Source: Polytrichum commune (Eukaryota; Streptophyta; Polytrichopsida; Polytrichales; Polytrichaceae). Taken from it: a stretch of DNA of 64,000 nucleotides. The notes beneath the pieces were generated by a model, which did not search any database, had not been told where the DNA came from, and worked only from the letters and a program-made list of their open reading frames with translations. Position numbers and translations under genes: made by a program. The stretch is from assembly GCA_950295325.1 (NCBI GenBank), contig OX485805.1, positions 45,904,758-45,968,757 on the forward strand, written 5' to 3'. Below, one piece after another: positions 23,547 to 35,112 of the stretch. The first letter of the stretch is position 1; each line of letters starts with the position of its first letter.

Positions 23547-24180
23547 GACAAACTCTCCAAAACCGCGCCAGTTCTACTACAAGGCTCCTCTTGCAAAAAG
23601 AATCAAGAATCAAGAAACCCAGACGCATGCAATTTTCCACCCCGCTCTGAACACTCTCACTACGAAACACAATCTCCAAACACACCGACACCAAAACAAA
23701 AACAAAAAATAAATAAAAGTATAAGAACAAACGAACAAGAAACTCGAAATTACATACACGATGACATCCAATCGCACCGAAGTATCTTAATTCTAGCGCT
23801 CCACCAATTAATCAACACTAACACCAGCAAAATTTGCTCAATTTCGAGTTACATAGGACCTACACTAGTAGTAGTAGACATGACAAGCTCTACAAACCCT
23901 CACCAGTTCTACTGCAGGCTCCTGTTGCAAAAAGAATCAAGAATCAAGAAAACCCCGACGTATACAAATTTTCCACTCCGCCTCCACTACTTACCCGCAC
24001 TCTCAACTTTCTCAACAGAAAACACAGTCAACAAACACACCGACACCAAAACAAAACAAAAAAAACCACCAAGAAACTCGAAATTATACACACGATGACA
24101 TTCGATCGCACCAAAGCATCTTAAATTATATCACTCCACCAATAAACCAATCAATCAATTAACACTAACAACAGCATCTC
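23520..24180 (-). repeat. Tandem duplication of the ARID-HMG 5' leader and start region
   Basis: Two units of about 335 bp (23,520-23,835 and 23,856-24,178) share the start context ATGTCTACTACTAC, a block reading TTCTTGATTCTTTTTGCA and a long CA/AC-rich leader. The copies are clearly diverged. The inner copy supplies the real start at 23,546; the outer copy's ATG is at 23,881. The long plus-strand frames across this region are shadows of the leader. Confidence 0.88.
23849..23881 (-). CDS. Possible uORF from the duplicated start codon (10 codons)
   Basis: On the minus strand the outer copy reads MSTTTSVGPM-stop. It keeps the same first five residues as the ARID-HMG protein but stops after ten codons. 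If transcription starts upstream of 23,881, this would be a short upstream frame ahead of the real start. Whether it is transcribed is unknown. Confidence 0.45.
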   Translation of the reverse strand: MSTTTSVGPM

Positions 24181-24990
24181 CTGGTAAACTTCGCGGAACT
24201 ACCGGGAATTAGCGATACTCCGCAGCTCACCCTCCCCTGTTTCAAGAAACAACGAAAGACACGATTTTTTTTTACGAGACAACTAAACAGGATTTCTTAA
24301 AAAAAAACGTCGACAGGAGCATTAACAGCTGCGATCGACGTCGGTCGTAAAAATAAATTAAAATTGCAAGAAAATCGGAAACAAGCAAAAATCACATTAC
24401 GGCTAATTGCGGGTGACAGGAGTGACAAAAGTATGCGTCAAGGACGTCAAAGTGACGGGAAAGTGGCGGGGGACGAGGATTGCTATGTGGAATGGAGATT
24501 TCTTAAAGAAATCGCGAGAAGCGATGGAAAATAGGGATTGATTGAAACCCTGACCCTGATGATCATCGCCGTGGCCATCGCGGTCTAGGGCAAATTACAC
24601 ACACAACTGAACCCGAGACCAAGTGGAGTGCCACTGACTGGGAGTGACGGGGACTGCCAGGTGGACTGACGCGAAGACACGTGGCTGGCGGGCAGCAAGG
24701 GGTATCTTTGCCAGTGGACATAATATTTTAAATTATGCCCCACGTTTTGAACTGTCTGGCTTCAATGGAGCCTCATGGGCTTTCAGACTTTTCAGATCGG
24801 TGCCTTTTGTTTGCTTTTTCAAGAAAGAGAATCGTTAGAGTGATGAAGTCACATATGGATGACATTGCATATTTTCATCCATACACGGATACTTTCATCC
24901 AAACATTTGACGGTTTCCTTTCAATTTTTACGATTTTTGGACGGTTTCATCTATGAAAACACAACATAATAGTTAGTTATCTATTCATAG
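24181..24990 (-). promoter_or_regulatory. Probable promoter/leader region of the ARID-HMG gene
   Basis: This is low-repeat, relatively GC-rich sequence upstream of the gene on the minus strand. It contains a CACGTG G-box at 24,678-24,683 (within a GACACGTGGC context, also an ACGT core as bound by bZIP factors) and several GTCAC/TGACG motifs. No convincing TATA box or start site could be fixed. Confidence 0.4.
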
Positions 24991-24994
24991 AAAC

Positions 24995-25637
24995 AAAACA
25001 TGGCAAGTTTTGATCTTGAGAAAATAGGCTTATTTCCCAATGGTTCGTTGGCTTCCAATGAATTTCACGGCAAGGAATTTCCATGGTGGCTTGTGCATTT
25101 GGGTACCCTTTTGCCGCTTGCTTCGAGTTTAACATTTAGCTTGGTTTCCCACATGTCGGCTTGTCCATCAATTGGAGATCTTTTGTGGGGCAAAAGTGGA
25201 TGGGCACCTTTTGAATGCCTTCTAAGTTAGTATGGAAAATGGAAACGTACATGGGCATTGTTGCCATACCCTCGTGGGTTACAATTCGCCACTTGTCAAT
25301 TCAAATGAAAATGAAGCAAACCCGGATCACAAGAAAACTCTACATGGTAGTGACGTCGTTCTTGAGAATCGATCCTAAGACCTCATGTCTCTCCACATGT
25401 CGGCTCATTCCATCAAATTGAAGATCTTTTTGCAGGGTAATATGTTGTTTAGGCTCCTTTACAATAATTTTTTTAGTGTGGGATAGAAAAACAAACAAAC
25501 TAGGTACCATGTTTGTTGCCATACCCTACGGTGGTGCAGTGCTATTCGTCACTAGTCAATTTCAAACAAAGCTAAACCAAAGTACAAGAAAATCCAACAT
25601 GTTAGTGAAGTGTTTCTTGAATGGATCCGAAGACCTT
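24995..25637. repeat. Diverged satellite, unit about 225 bp, left arm
   Basis: Repeated blocks are CCACATGTCGGCT followed by ATCAATTGGAGATC, TTTGTGGGGC, and CCTAAGACCTCATGTCT. The array stops at a recognition point (GACCTTATG) and resumes with CTCCACATGTCGG at 29,698, so the LINE between them is an insertion. Confidence 0.72.
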
Positions 25638-25788
25638 ATGGAATGAACTTGATTTTAATGCCTAGGAAGCCCAACAGGCTAATGGGAGTCGAAGCACATC
25701 AAGATGGTTTCAAACCAACTAATTTTTTAGAGTGGCGGAGTGTGTTATCTTCTGTGAGATAGAGGTTAATGTCAACTTGATGGTCCCA

Positions 25789-26094
25789 TTAAAAGAAAGA
25801 CTTGAGGCTCTCTGGAATTACTTTCTCAAATAGTGATGGAAACTTATCTCTAATGGGGTTAAGTAGGGGACATTCCAACACGAAAATGTGCCTCATTTTC
25901 AATTGCATTATAGGAGCAAAAGTGGCATAGTCTAGTGTCTCTAGAGATAGGGATAGTTGTTCATGTCGTCCAGTTTCATGAGCAAGTCTATGGTTCGAGA
26001 TGCAGTAGGCAACGATAATCTTATGTTGTGAAGTCAATGGTTTTCTTTTTTTTGCACAAATTGATTGTGGAGTCAACGGTTGCTTCAAGTACAA
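25789..26094 (-). pseudogene. LINE-B C-terminal fragment
   Basis: The fragment reads KIIVAYCISNHRLAHETGRH then HIFVLECPLLNPIRDKFPSL, the C-terminal region of this LINE family. A second, more decayed copy of the same region is at 51,387-51,900. Confidence 0.7.
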
Positions 26095-26181
26095 TCCAAA
26101 TTCATATTTTAGAAAATCCTTAAGGTGGAGGTAATCTAGTTTCTACCCTAAGAGTTCCACTCTTTAGCAAGGAAAGCCTCC

Positions 26182-26896
26182 CTTGGGGGGTGCACTGTAC
26201 TAAACATGTACGAGTATACGTGAGTGCACAAGAGGGGTATTGATTTGGACCTTGCCGTATTACATATACATATGGTATACATGTTATAATTTATAGTTAC
26301 GTACATATATGGAGGCCTTTAAAAAGTATACAATAATTGTACTTATATGGTATTGTTACTATACTACATATCATAAGTTTTCATATTGGATGCAGAGGAA
26401 GTTTTGTAATCGTTGGGTGGAGTATAGGGATCCAATTGACTTGATGGACCGTCCATCAAACGTGGAGATTGGTTTATGTTGGTATCAAAAAGGGGCTAAC
26501 AACAAGTGGACATATGATCTTACTGATCATTTGATGATAGACTTAGAGACAATAATTGCATTGGCTACAATGACATATATTGGTGAATCAAATGTTTATG
26601 AGTTACATCCGGGAGATGAAAAAGTTTTCAACGATTTTGTTGATGAAAGCTAGGATGTTTTGTTATACATATTATAGGGGTTGATTATTGTTCAAAAGTA
26701 TATTTGTATACTTATATTAATGACTATATATGAATGGATGTTTTTTTGTGTATACATATTGTCACTTGTATATTTATTGTTGCAATTGTATGTGTATTAC
26801 TTCATTTCACAAAAAATAACTTGTATATAGGGGGTTTTTAGAGTATGCAATGAACGCACATGATTCTAGGTTTTAATGAAAGGTGCACCCCCCGAG
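26182..26896. mobile_element. 715-bp TIR element with 8-bp target duplication and an ORF
   Basis: The ends read CTTGGGGGGTGCAC and GTGCACCCCCCGAG, an inverted pair with one mismatch in 14. The flanks are identical 8-bp repeats AAGCCTCC (26,174-26,181 and 26,897-26,904), so the insertion into LINE-B is well defined and fairly recent. An 8-bp duplication suggests hAT-type transposition, but these termini are not a standard hAT end that I recognise. The interior is AT-rich with one ORF of 114 codons. A related right end may lie at about 33,400-33,480. Confidence 0.85.
26309..26653 (+). CDS. Unknown 114-aa protein inside the 715-bp element
   Basis: The frame starts at a true ATG after a TA-rich stretch and runs uninterrupted to TAG. 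Residues 8-20 are hydrophobic/aromatic (TIIVLIWYCYYTT). The rest is polar and protein-like: KFCNRWVEYRDPIDLMDRPS, IGLCWYQKGANNKW, TYIGESNVYELHPGDEKVF. I recognise no transposase, nuclease or host family. A GATGCAG splice acceptor sits just before RKFCNRW, so residues from there on may be a captured last exon, with the N-terminal part intronic. It could be a captured host gene fragment or the element's own protein. No function is claimed. Confidence 0.45.
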   Translation: MEAFKKYTIIVLIWYCYYTTYHKFSYWMQRKFCNRWVEYRDPIDLMDRPSNVEIGLCWYQKGANNKWTYDLTDHLMIDLETIIALATMTYIGESNVYELHPGDEKVFNDFVDES

Positions 26897-27246
26897 AAGC
26901 CTCCTTGATATCACCATATGTTGTTTTTGATGTGGTTGGGTTGTCATGGGTTTGCCAATGAGATAGACCCCGTGATATCTTCCACATGGTTGTTGATTTG
27001 TGTCAATTGTCAAATCCTTGTTCGGCAAGGTGTTAGGAGAGTGAGGTTGCTATACTGATGAACCAAGAGGGGATAGGTGGGCAAGCCATCCTTGAAAGCC
27101 CATAATAAGCTTGAGAGCATATAATTCTATGGGAAGTTCTCCAAATTTGGCCAACAAAATATGATAGGTAATCAAAGAATGCACTTTGACATGAGGCATC
27201 ATATGCATCTTCATGCCCTTCTTAAAACCCTTTTAATGAAAGTTTT

Positions 27247-28250
27247 TTAAGTCGCCCCTCCCCCTCCCCCAAATTTGGTGCCATACATGGAAGTAGGAAG
27301 CACCAAAGCCTTGACTAGATGGGATTTGAGTTCCCAACATGTGACTTTGACTATTGTTTCTTTACTTAAAGTGCCCATCAAGGCTTTCATACTTGCGATT
27401 TTTTGCCTTTGACTAGATGGCTCCAAGTAACCATGTGAATACAAATCAATCTACTGGTATTTGTATTCATGAATGATCTCAAATTGGTCCTTGTTTAGGT
27501 AGAATGCCGCTTGGTTTAATTTCCTTTTGTTGTGGCCAAATATCACGATTTTAGTCTTAGATAGATTACTTCAAGGCTAGAAGAAGTGCAAATCTCATAT
27601 AGTTTGTTCAAATGTCTTTGTAGGCCTGCTCTTGATTTAGAGAGTATAACAAGATCATCAACATAGAGAAGAATGGCAACCACTGTGTTAAATAAACATA
27701 GAGAATTCTTGTCAATCTTGTCCAAATATATTTCAAGTTCATCAATGTACAACTCAAATAATGTAGGAGAGAGGGGACATCCTTGTTTCACACCAATGTT
27801 GGACATTACTACACCATGTGTGTCATCATTTATTTGAACTTTTGTATAGACTATGGTGTATATGGCTTTCATAACATGTTGTAAATGAGGTGGTACCCCT
27901 CATCGTTAGAGGCAGTCAAAAGCTTGTCACGCTGGATTGTGTCAAAAGATTTTTTTAAATCAACAAAAAAAGAATAGAGACATCAATTCGGAAATATTTT
28001 TGTTTGATTAAAATAAGCAATGTAAGGATATGGTCCAAACTAGATCTTCCTTTCTTGAAACTTGCTTCTTGTCTCACTCTGACCCCTTTCAATTTTACCC
28101 ATTAACTTTTTTAAAGAAAACTTTCTAAACATAGCCATAAAACTTGCCAAAGATTATTCCTATCATTATGGTCCTATAGTTCCTTAGGGAGTGTCGTTCA
28201 CTAGATTTGAAGATCATTTGAGTGATCTTGATAGTCCATGAAGGTGGGAA
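27247..28250 (-). pseudogene. LINE-B reverse transcriptase, broken
   Basis: The GVKQGCPLSPTLFELYIDE and YVDDLVILSKSRAGLQRHL motifs are intact in one frame (27,872-27,543). The N-terminal RT part (28.25-27.9 kb) is full of stops. The C-terminal block at 27,444-27,247 is in another frame. Confidence 0.85.
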
Positions 28251-28318
28251 ACGTTTTTTAGCCACCAAATTAAATAGCGTTGTGACTAGTTCACATAGGT
28301 CATTTGCAAGCCATTTTA

Positions 28319-28847
28319 GACCGCTTTACACCTAGAGATTGGGCCAATTCATTATGTAAGAGGCTTGAAATCCTCACTTGTGATTGGCCAAAAGGCTGAA
28401 ATTAGTCCAACCCCTTTACACCTAGAGGTTGGGCCGATTTGGTTATATGATTTTTTTAATCAAAAAAACATGGTATGACACAACCCGAGCTCATTGAATT
28501 GGGTGCACCCAAAATGGAAGGCCAACTCTTGGCCTCAGGGCCAATGTCAAATTTCAATAAATAAAACTTTCTTTAATAAAACATGATTTTTTTAGCAAAC
28601 TATATCCATTGGATTATGTGGAAATGTGAACGGCTTTATGCTAGATTATGCTAGATCCGTTGGATTATGCTAGATTTATTGAATCGGCCTGCTTCTTGGC
28701 CCTAAGGCCTATACATATGGAAATTGACCCCCATTATAATCTTATTATAATGTGTAGTTGAGGCCGGCCTCCAACCCAAAAGGGGCTCAAATTATATTCA
28801 ATCGGCCTCAAGGGGAATTGGCCCGGCCTCTAGGTGTAAAGCGGCTC
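28319..28847. mobile_element. Tourist-like (PIF/Harbinger-type) MITE in LINE-B, 529 bp
   Basis: The ends pair as GACCGCTTTACACCTAGAG and, inverted, GAGCCGCTTTACACCTAGAG. Both flanks are TTA (28,316-28,318 and 28,848-28,850), the target duplication of this superfamily. A third copy of the terminal motif occurs inside at about 28,408. No transposase is present. Confidence 0.8.
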
Positions 28848-29388
28848 TTAGGTTCTCACAAATGGATATCCTTGGCCTTGTGATTTGCTAGGTCTTTTAT
28901 ATGGGCCCATAAATTCCCTTCTATAAAAACATCACGAAATTGAATGTTTGAAACAAAATGATCATTGATACTTTGTCCTGAGGTGTATAGTTTTGTGCAA
29001 TAATCTATTGCTTCTTGTGGCGTGAATGGGAGGGTCAAATCATCTTTTTCTTCGAAGCTCTTCTAAAATCATTTTGGGTTGCTTTTGAATAGAAGATGTA
29101 GATTCTTTTGTTTGTGCTACAGGTAAGAGTGTTTCTTATGCCATATCATCATGCAATACTTTTGAAAGCCATTTTGAAATTATTGTTTGAGTGACTAGAG
29201 GCCTCTTGATAATTGCTATCAAAACATGTGCTAGACGGTCTACCATGTTGTTTGCCACCTAGTTTTTACAGAGAACATGGGTTGAGTTGTGTGTAGTATC
29301 AAGTAATGAGGCTTTGAGTGTGGTCATCAAATGAGGTGTAGGTCTCGCCTTGCACATAAGTGACTTCATGTTTGATATTTAGAACATA

Positions 29389-29697
29389 TTAGTTTGCCTT
29401 CTTAGGATTGGGACGGAGAATCTGGCCTTGACTAGATGGGGTTGGAGGCCTCAAACCTACACTATTGCCTATTTTGGAGAAGAGGAGGCAATTGTATGAG
29501 CCATATTGTTTATTACTTATGGAGAAATCAGAGAAATAATTGTGAGGGGAGTTGAGATTACCTATGAGGTAATCAACTACACTAGCCCCACCCATACTAG
29601 AGAAACAAGTGAAATTTTGACATAGCTTATGTACTCCATTAAGAATCACAAAATTGGAGGATGACAAATTTTCTATTAGAAATTGACCAAACGAGTC
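29389..29697 (-). pseudogene. LINE-B endonuclease C-terminal part
   Basis: The sequence reads NFVILNGVHKLCQNFTCFSS then GGASVVDYLIGN, as at the end of LINE endonuclease domains. It is truncated at its 5' end by the satellite junction. Confidence 0.75.
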
Positions 29698-31340
29698 TCC
29701 ACATGTCGGCTCACCCATCAATTGGAGATCTTTTGAGGGTAAAAATTATTTGAGCACCATTTGAACACCTTTGTTGTCAGAAAACTAAACTCAACAAAAC
29801 TAGGTTGCAATGCTATTCGTCACTACAATGAGTATCCCAATTAGTGAGGGAGGGTTAATAATGAGTGTGGAGAACTAGTGAAGGCTATATTGAGTTCTTT
29901 ACGTTATGAAAGTAGTGCCACCAAAAGATGTAGGAAGCACTGATCATCCTAGCTCTGTTCATTGAAAGCACCGGCATTATTCATCCTGGCCCTCTTCACT
30001 TTTGCATATAATTTTATTTATCACTTTACAAACACCTTAGAACATGTACTAAAGTTCTTGAAATGTATCATAAATGAGCATGTATTCATGAATTTAGTAT
30101 CACTTAGTAAAAATTTCAGCCCTCGCTAATTTTAAGACGTGGCAAAATAATTTGTGTTTTGGGAATTAGTACCACACGCAATAATTGGGATCATCAATGT
30201 AGTCAATAGGTACTCAATTCAAATAAAGCTAAATCAAAGAATAATAAAATCCAACATGCTAGTGCTTTGTTTCTTGAAAATTGATCCTAAGACCTCGATT
30301 CTCTCCATATGTTAGTTTACCAATCAATTGGAGACAATTTAAGGGGGAAAATGTTTGGGCACCCGGTTTTCAACACCTAATTAGTGTGGAAAAAAACCAA
30401 CAAGGCATGGTACTGTTAACATACTCTAGGTTATGAATCTACTCTCCACTAAGACCTCATGTCTTTCCACATGTTGATGATTTGCCATAAGATTGGAGTT
30501 ATGTTGCGGGGCAACATTTAAGCACCGTTTCACACCCTTTAGTGTGGAAAAACGGTACATTCTCTTGCATTTTGTTGCCAAACCCTAGGGTCACTAATCC
30601 ATCAAAGTAAAGCGACACCTAATTGTGACAAAATTCAACATGGTAGTGTTGTGTTTTCCTCAAAGTTGATCCTAAGACCTCATGTCTTGCCACATGTCGG
30701 TTTGTCCATCAATTCATGGTATTTGTGGTGTGAAATGTTTGGGAACTTTTCAACACCGTTAAGTGTGGGAAAAACACAACAAACTCTAGTGTTGTCGTAC
30801 CCTAGGGTACGATGCTATCATCACTAACCAATTCAAGTAAAGGAAAAACCAAATTATAATAACAAATTTTGGTAGTAATGAGTGTCTTGGACATTGATCC
30901 TAAGACGTGATGTCTCCTCACGCCATGTGTCGGTTTGCCCATTACTTAATGTGGGGCAAAATGTTTGGCCATCTTTTCAACACCATTTAGTGTGGACACA
31001 TGAAACAAACTCTTGCTTTGTTGCCACGCCCTAAGTTCGATGCTTATCATCACTACCTCAACAAAAGCAAAATGTAGTTGTGACAAAATCCATCATGGTA
31101 GTAGTAATTTTAATGAGTCGTTGAATATTGGTCCTAAGATGTCATGTCTCCCACATGTTGATTTGCTCATCAATTGATGGTGCCCATCAACATGTTGAGA
31201 GCATCCTCCAAACTTTCTTTAATGTACAACTTGCAAATCAAAATCTTGTCATAGTTGCACTCAAAAATAAAGGTATCATGTGCCATGATACATTTAAAGT
31301 TTTGGCACAAAACAAAAACAAAACATTAGAGTGAAAGTAC
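29698..31340. repeat. Diverged satellite, unit about 225 bp, right arm
   Basis: The CCTAAGACCTCATGTCT-like block recurs at about 30,285, 30,451, 30,673, 30,898 and 31,134. The full-unit spacings are 222, 225 and 236 bp. Each unit has CCACATGTYGG, GGGGCAAAATGTTTGGGC and TTTAGTGTGG blocks. Divergence is high, so the array is old. About 31,340-31,680 shows nothing recognisable. Confidence 0.72.
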
Positions 31341-31679
31341 ACAATGTCAAATAAAGGTTGCTTGGAACGCTATATACATGAATTGATGTGACATGAACAC
31401 AATTGTTTCAACAAGCAAAATGCTTAAATTGATAAGATCACTATATTCGTTAATAAGAGACTATGAAAAGTCTCAAAATAATTGCAAATGATTTAATATC
31501 TAGCTTAATTTCTTATTATGATGACATGTATTTGTGTCAAATTGGTTAGTGCCACCCATGCAAATCACTTTATTAAGTCACATTGAATAAATTTTTGTGT
31601 TTTTTCTTGTTCATTATTCGAAAAACCACGTCCTTAAATAATCTGAAAATCATGGAAAAGTCTCCGATTACCGAATATA

Positions 31680-32640
31680 ATGATTAAGGTGTGCATTGGT
31701 CATAACAAGAGAGCAATCATACGAAGTTTGGTAAAAGTGATATACAACACTAACCACAACACATGTCTCGTTGGTGTTCCAAATGGAAAATCAACTATCA
31801 CTAGTAGAAAATCATGCCAAAAAGAACCACAACCAAAATTGACTACGGTTCTTTTCACCAGCTTGATCTACAATCATTAAACAACTGCATATTTTTATTT
31901 TTTTTTGTTTAGAGACTAGAAAGGTTAGAAATTTGGGGGTGTGCAATATATCGTTGCAAATGCCTTGAAAAATGCCTTGAAAATGCCTTGAAAATGGTAT
32001 GTTGCATGCCCCAAAAGTTTAAAAATTGCAGTCACAAAAAAAAAAAAAAAACAAAAACAAAATTTATGGTCATTTAGTGATTGCATATCAGGTTGGTCAA
32101 AAGAACCGCAACTGATATCAGCTATGGTTGTTTTGGGCATAGTTTCTACTAGTGTAATTGCATATATTTGTGTATGCATTTTGTGCCCATTGCCGCTTGC
32201 TTCAGGTCTAGTCTCCCCACTTGTTGGTCCGCCCTTTGTTGAAAGATATTTGTGGGGCAAAATGTTTCAACACCTTCTCAACACCTTAAGTTGGTGTGGA
32301 AAATCGGAACAAACTCGTGAGTTTTGCCATGGTTATGGTTGAAGTAGTAGGTGTCTAGTTTCTACATGTATGCCTTAGTCATAACAAGTGAATGAACAAT
32401 TGTGTGAGGTATGGTTCCAAGTGATATACAACAACAGGTACAACACACGTTTTGTCCCCAGTTTGTTGGCCTTCCAAATGAAAAATCAACCATTTGTATT
32501 TCCTTGGCTCATGCATTTCGTGTTGTTTGCCACTTGCTTCAAGTCTAATGATTCCCCACATGTCTCACCCAACAAATGAAGGTATTTTGTGGGGCAAAAT
32601 GTTTGGGCACCTTTCAACACCTTCTAGTCTTTTTTTTAAT
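31680..32640. repeat. Two satellite-related units split by a CACTA MITE
   Basis: 31,700-31,798 plus 32,155-32,340 matches 32,367-32,640. Shared blocks are GTCATAACAAG, GTGATATACAACA, TTCCAAATG(G/A)AAAATCAAC and GCCGCTTGCTTCA (present as GCCACTTGCTTCA in the second). Removing the CACTA element restores the first unit. Confidence 0.65.
31799..32154. mobile_element. CACTA-type MITE, 356 bp
   Basis: The left end is CACTAGTAGAAAATCATGCC and the right end GGGCATAGTTTCTACTAGTG, the canonical CACTA terminus. Subterminal inverted similarity (AAGAACCACAACC against GGTTGTTTTGGGC and a GGTTCTTTT block) continues for about 60 bp. The flanking trinucleotides are TAT and TAA. Only poly(A/T) and filler lie inside, so it is non-autonomous. 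Confidence 0.88.
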
Positions 32641-35110
32641 AGTTGCCATATCTAGGTGACAATGTCGCTTTTTGTAACTAATTAACTCAAATAAAGAAAC
32701 TCCAAAATATTGAAAATAATAACAAGTTAGTGGTAAATTTCTTCCGGGGGTGGACTCTTCATACCACATATGAACTAACGTGACTGCAAGAAGGGGTGTA
32801 ATTTGAGACATCATCGTACATAGTGTACATAAGGAGAGTTCTTCTCTTTTCCTTTAGTGTGTACATTAGAAAAGCTATTGAGAATGTTGAAGGAAATGTA
32901 GATGTACAAAAGGGGGCCCTAGAGTTTAGAGAGGAAAAAAAATTGACAATAGATGTGTTAGTTTCATCCAATTCACATTTTCGTTCATTGTTGTCATTTG
33001 GTATTAGTCCTCAATGACTACTTTGTCCATCCTTGTTTGGTTTAGCATTTGGGTTTGAGGTTTTTACAAACCGGAGGCCCTTGGAGCACTCATGGGCTCT
33101 CTTGAGTTTTGCCCTCTGAATTGTGGCTAAGTTATGGTGTTCTTATCTTTGTACCCTTGATACCATCATTGACTTACATGCTATGGATGAAAAAATTGTT
33201 CAATGACTTTCTTATTGAAAAGTGAAAGTTGATTCTATACATTATAAGTGCCTCTATCATTCAAGATTTATATTTTGTATATGTAGTGGAGGATTTAATA
33301 CATTAAAAAAACATGAGTCTCATTTTCAAGCATACCACTAGTACGTATACAGTTGCTTTTCTCTATAAACTTCTCATATATAGGAGGTTCAATTTCACAA
33401 TGACCCACACATGTCTTTAGGTTTCAATGAAGAGTCCACCCCCCTCCCCCCTCTCCCACCCCCCTCGGGGCGATCACACCCCCTTACGTTTCATAACCAC
33501 GTGTGATAAAAGTTTGGCACCCTATATTATATGCCATAGATAAAAAAAATTTAAATGATAATTTTTTTTGAATATAAGTAACCATTGATAATATATTTTG
33601 TATATATTTTTTGAAATTTTTAGTCATCTTCATTTTTGTAGTAATTGTTTTAGTTCAATTTTGCATCATTCTAGTTAGAAACGGTATGTTTTATAAAATA
33701 AAAAAATAAAAAAATCATCAAATTTGGTTAACATTTTTTTACTATGTAATAGATACCATGTATATCTACTCATGAAAAAAAAATTGATAAAATGTTGACC
33801 CATTTGGGTGATGCTTTATGTAAAAAGTATATATATTTTTATCGCACATGGTGTTCAACTTGACAAGGAAGTGCATTCCCCCCCCCCCCCCCCCAAAAAA
33901 AAATACTTCTTGCATATTGATCCTAAGATCACATGTTTATATTTCTTGATTTTGATTGTTCTCATTAAAGTGCAAGTCATCGAAATTTTCAAGACCGACG
34001 TGATTTTCATAGAGTAAGAGAGTTATTTCATTACACTCATGATGAACTATATCATAACCTACAATATTCACTCTCATGTATCCATTGGTCACAACAATGA
34101 AGAAGATTGGTAAGTGACATACAATTCACTTTGCGCACTAGAGGCCTAGGTAGGCTAGTTGGTGCCACTTGTAAGATTAAAAGCTCCTCAAAGGCTTGCC
34201 CACCAAACCTTGGATGCCATGCACTTGTAAACTAAATAAGTGCACCAACTTCTTCTAACACCACTAAGCAATGACAAGGGAAATTAACCAAAAGACTTGA
34301 GAAAATATCAAGGCTTCACAAAGACCTTAGTCCAAGGGTGAACCGTGGGAGAGTCTCCGAGCTTGATGTGGGCCTTTCGTATTGGGACACATGGCGCACA
34401 AACCCCAATAAGTGGAACGGCAACTTTGAAACCCTATAAGTGGGAAGGGTAAGCGACCCTTTTGATTTAGCAATGCCACGATGATAAATATTGCCATCGA
34501 TGGCGTATGAGAATATTCCCAATAGATCCCACCAAGCAATTGATGATATTATGGAATAGGTAGCGAAGCAACCCAACAAGTTGCATAGGATTCCAACGTC
34601 AATGACTTGGCGACAACGGCTCCAATAAATCATAGCCTCCCACTTGGCAATGAAGTTCGTTTAATATAGGAAGCCTATAAAAAATTTAATGGCACTATTA
34701 AAAAAAAAAGGGACACACATGAATCTCATAACATTTTTAAAGCAATCGTTCTTGAAGTCCTTATTGTGCCCATAGAAAAGGGCAAGTGGGAATTGTTGCA
34801 TATGATTGTACTTTTCATTCATTCAAAATAAATTGCTACAAAAATATTTCATCCAAAAAATAGTGAGTAAGGTAGATGGTGCTAAAATTGTCACCTTAAG
34901 TGTTGAGCATAATAATAATAATAATAAATTAGGGAACCTTGTTAGCAATTGACAAGGGATTCCGACACACCACACTATGTCTTATTTGAGTTTGTATGCA
35001 AAAGTTATAAGGGTTTATAAAGTTATTGGTAGATCAACATGGGCACGTGGTGTTAAGATGTTCTCATAATCAATGTCTACTTATCGTGCATGATTTTAGG
35101 GTATCGGTTC
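32641..35110. other. Intergenic, no gene; repeat relics
   Basis: 32,830-33,010 matches 58,190-58,365 in inverted orientation (shared translated look: KAI...V.VQK..L.FR). 33,400-33,480 resembles the right end of the 715-bp element (TTAGGTTTCAATGAAGAG then a C-rich block). A C14 run lies at about 33,879. The 105-codon minus frame at 34,316-34,633 has no recognisable domain. Confidence 0.45.
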
Positions 35111-35112
35111 TA

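Larger units (their letters stand above)
25638..29697 (-). mobile_element. LINE-B: 5'-truncated non-LTR retrotransposon inserted in the satellite
   Basis: On the minus strand the element begins inside the endonuclease domain (GASVVDYLIGN at about 29,590). It continues through a linker and RT (GVKQGCPLSPTLFELYIDE and LLYVDDLVILSKS at about 27.8-27.6 kb), then an RT C-terminal block (ALMGTLSKE, PTSMYGTKF) and a C-terminal region with FVLECPLLNPIRDKFPSLF (26,094-25,789). Stops and frame changes are frequent. Without two nested DNA elements (26,182-26,896 and 28,319-28,847) it would be about 2.8 kb. Satellite sequence is continuous across its ends. Confidence 0.86.

Noticed and set aside
23469-24098. 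209-codon plus-strand frame, the longest in the window
   Set aside because: It is antisense to exon 1 and the duplicated leader of the ARID-HMG gene, is low-complexity (Thr/Asn/Lys/Gln from CA-rich DNA) and has no domain.
34316-34633. 105-codon minus-strand frame with hydrophobic patches
   Set aside because: No family resemblance, no splice context, and it sits among repeats.
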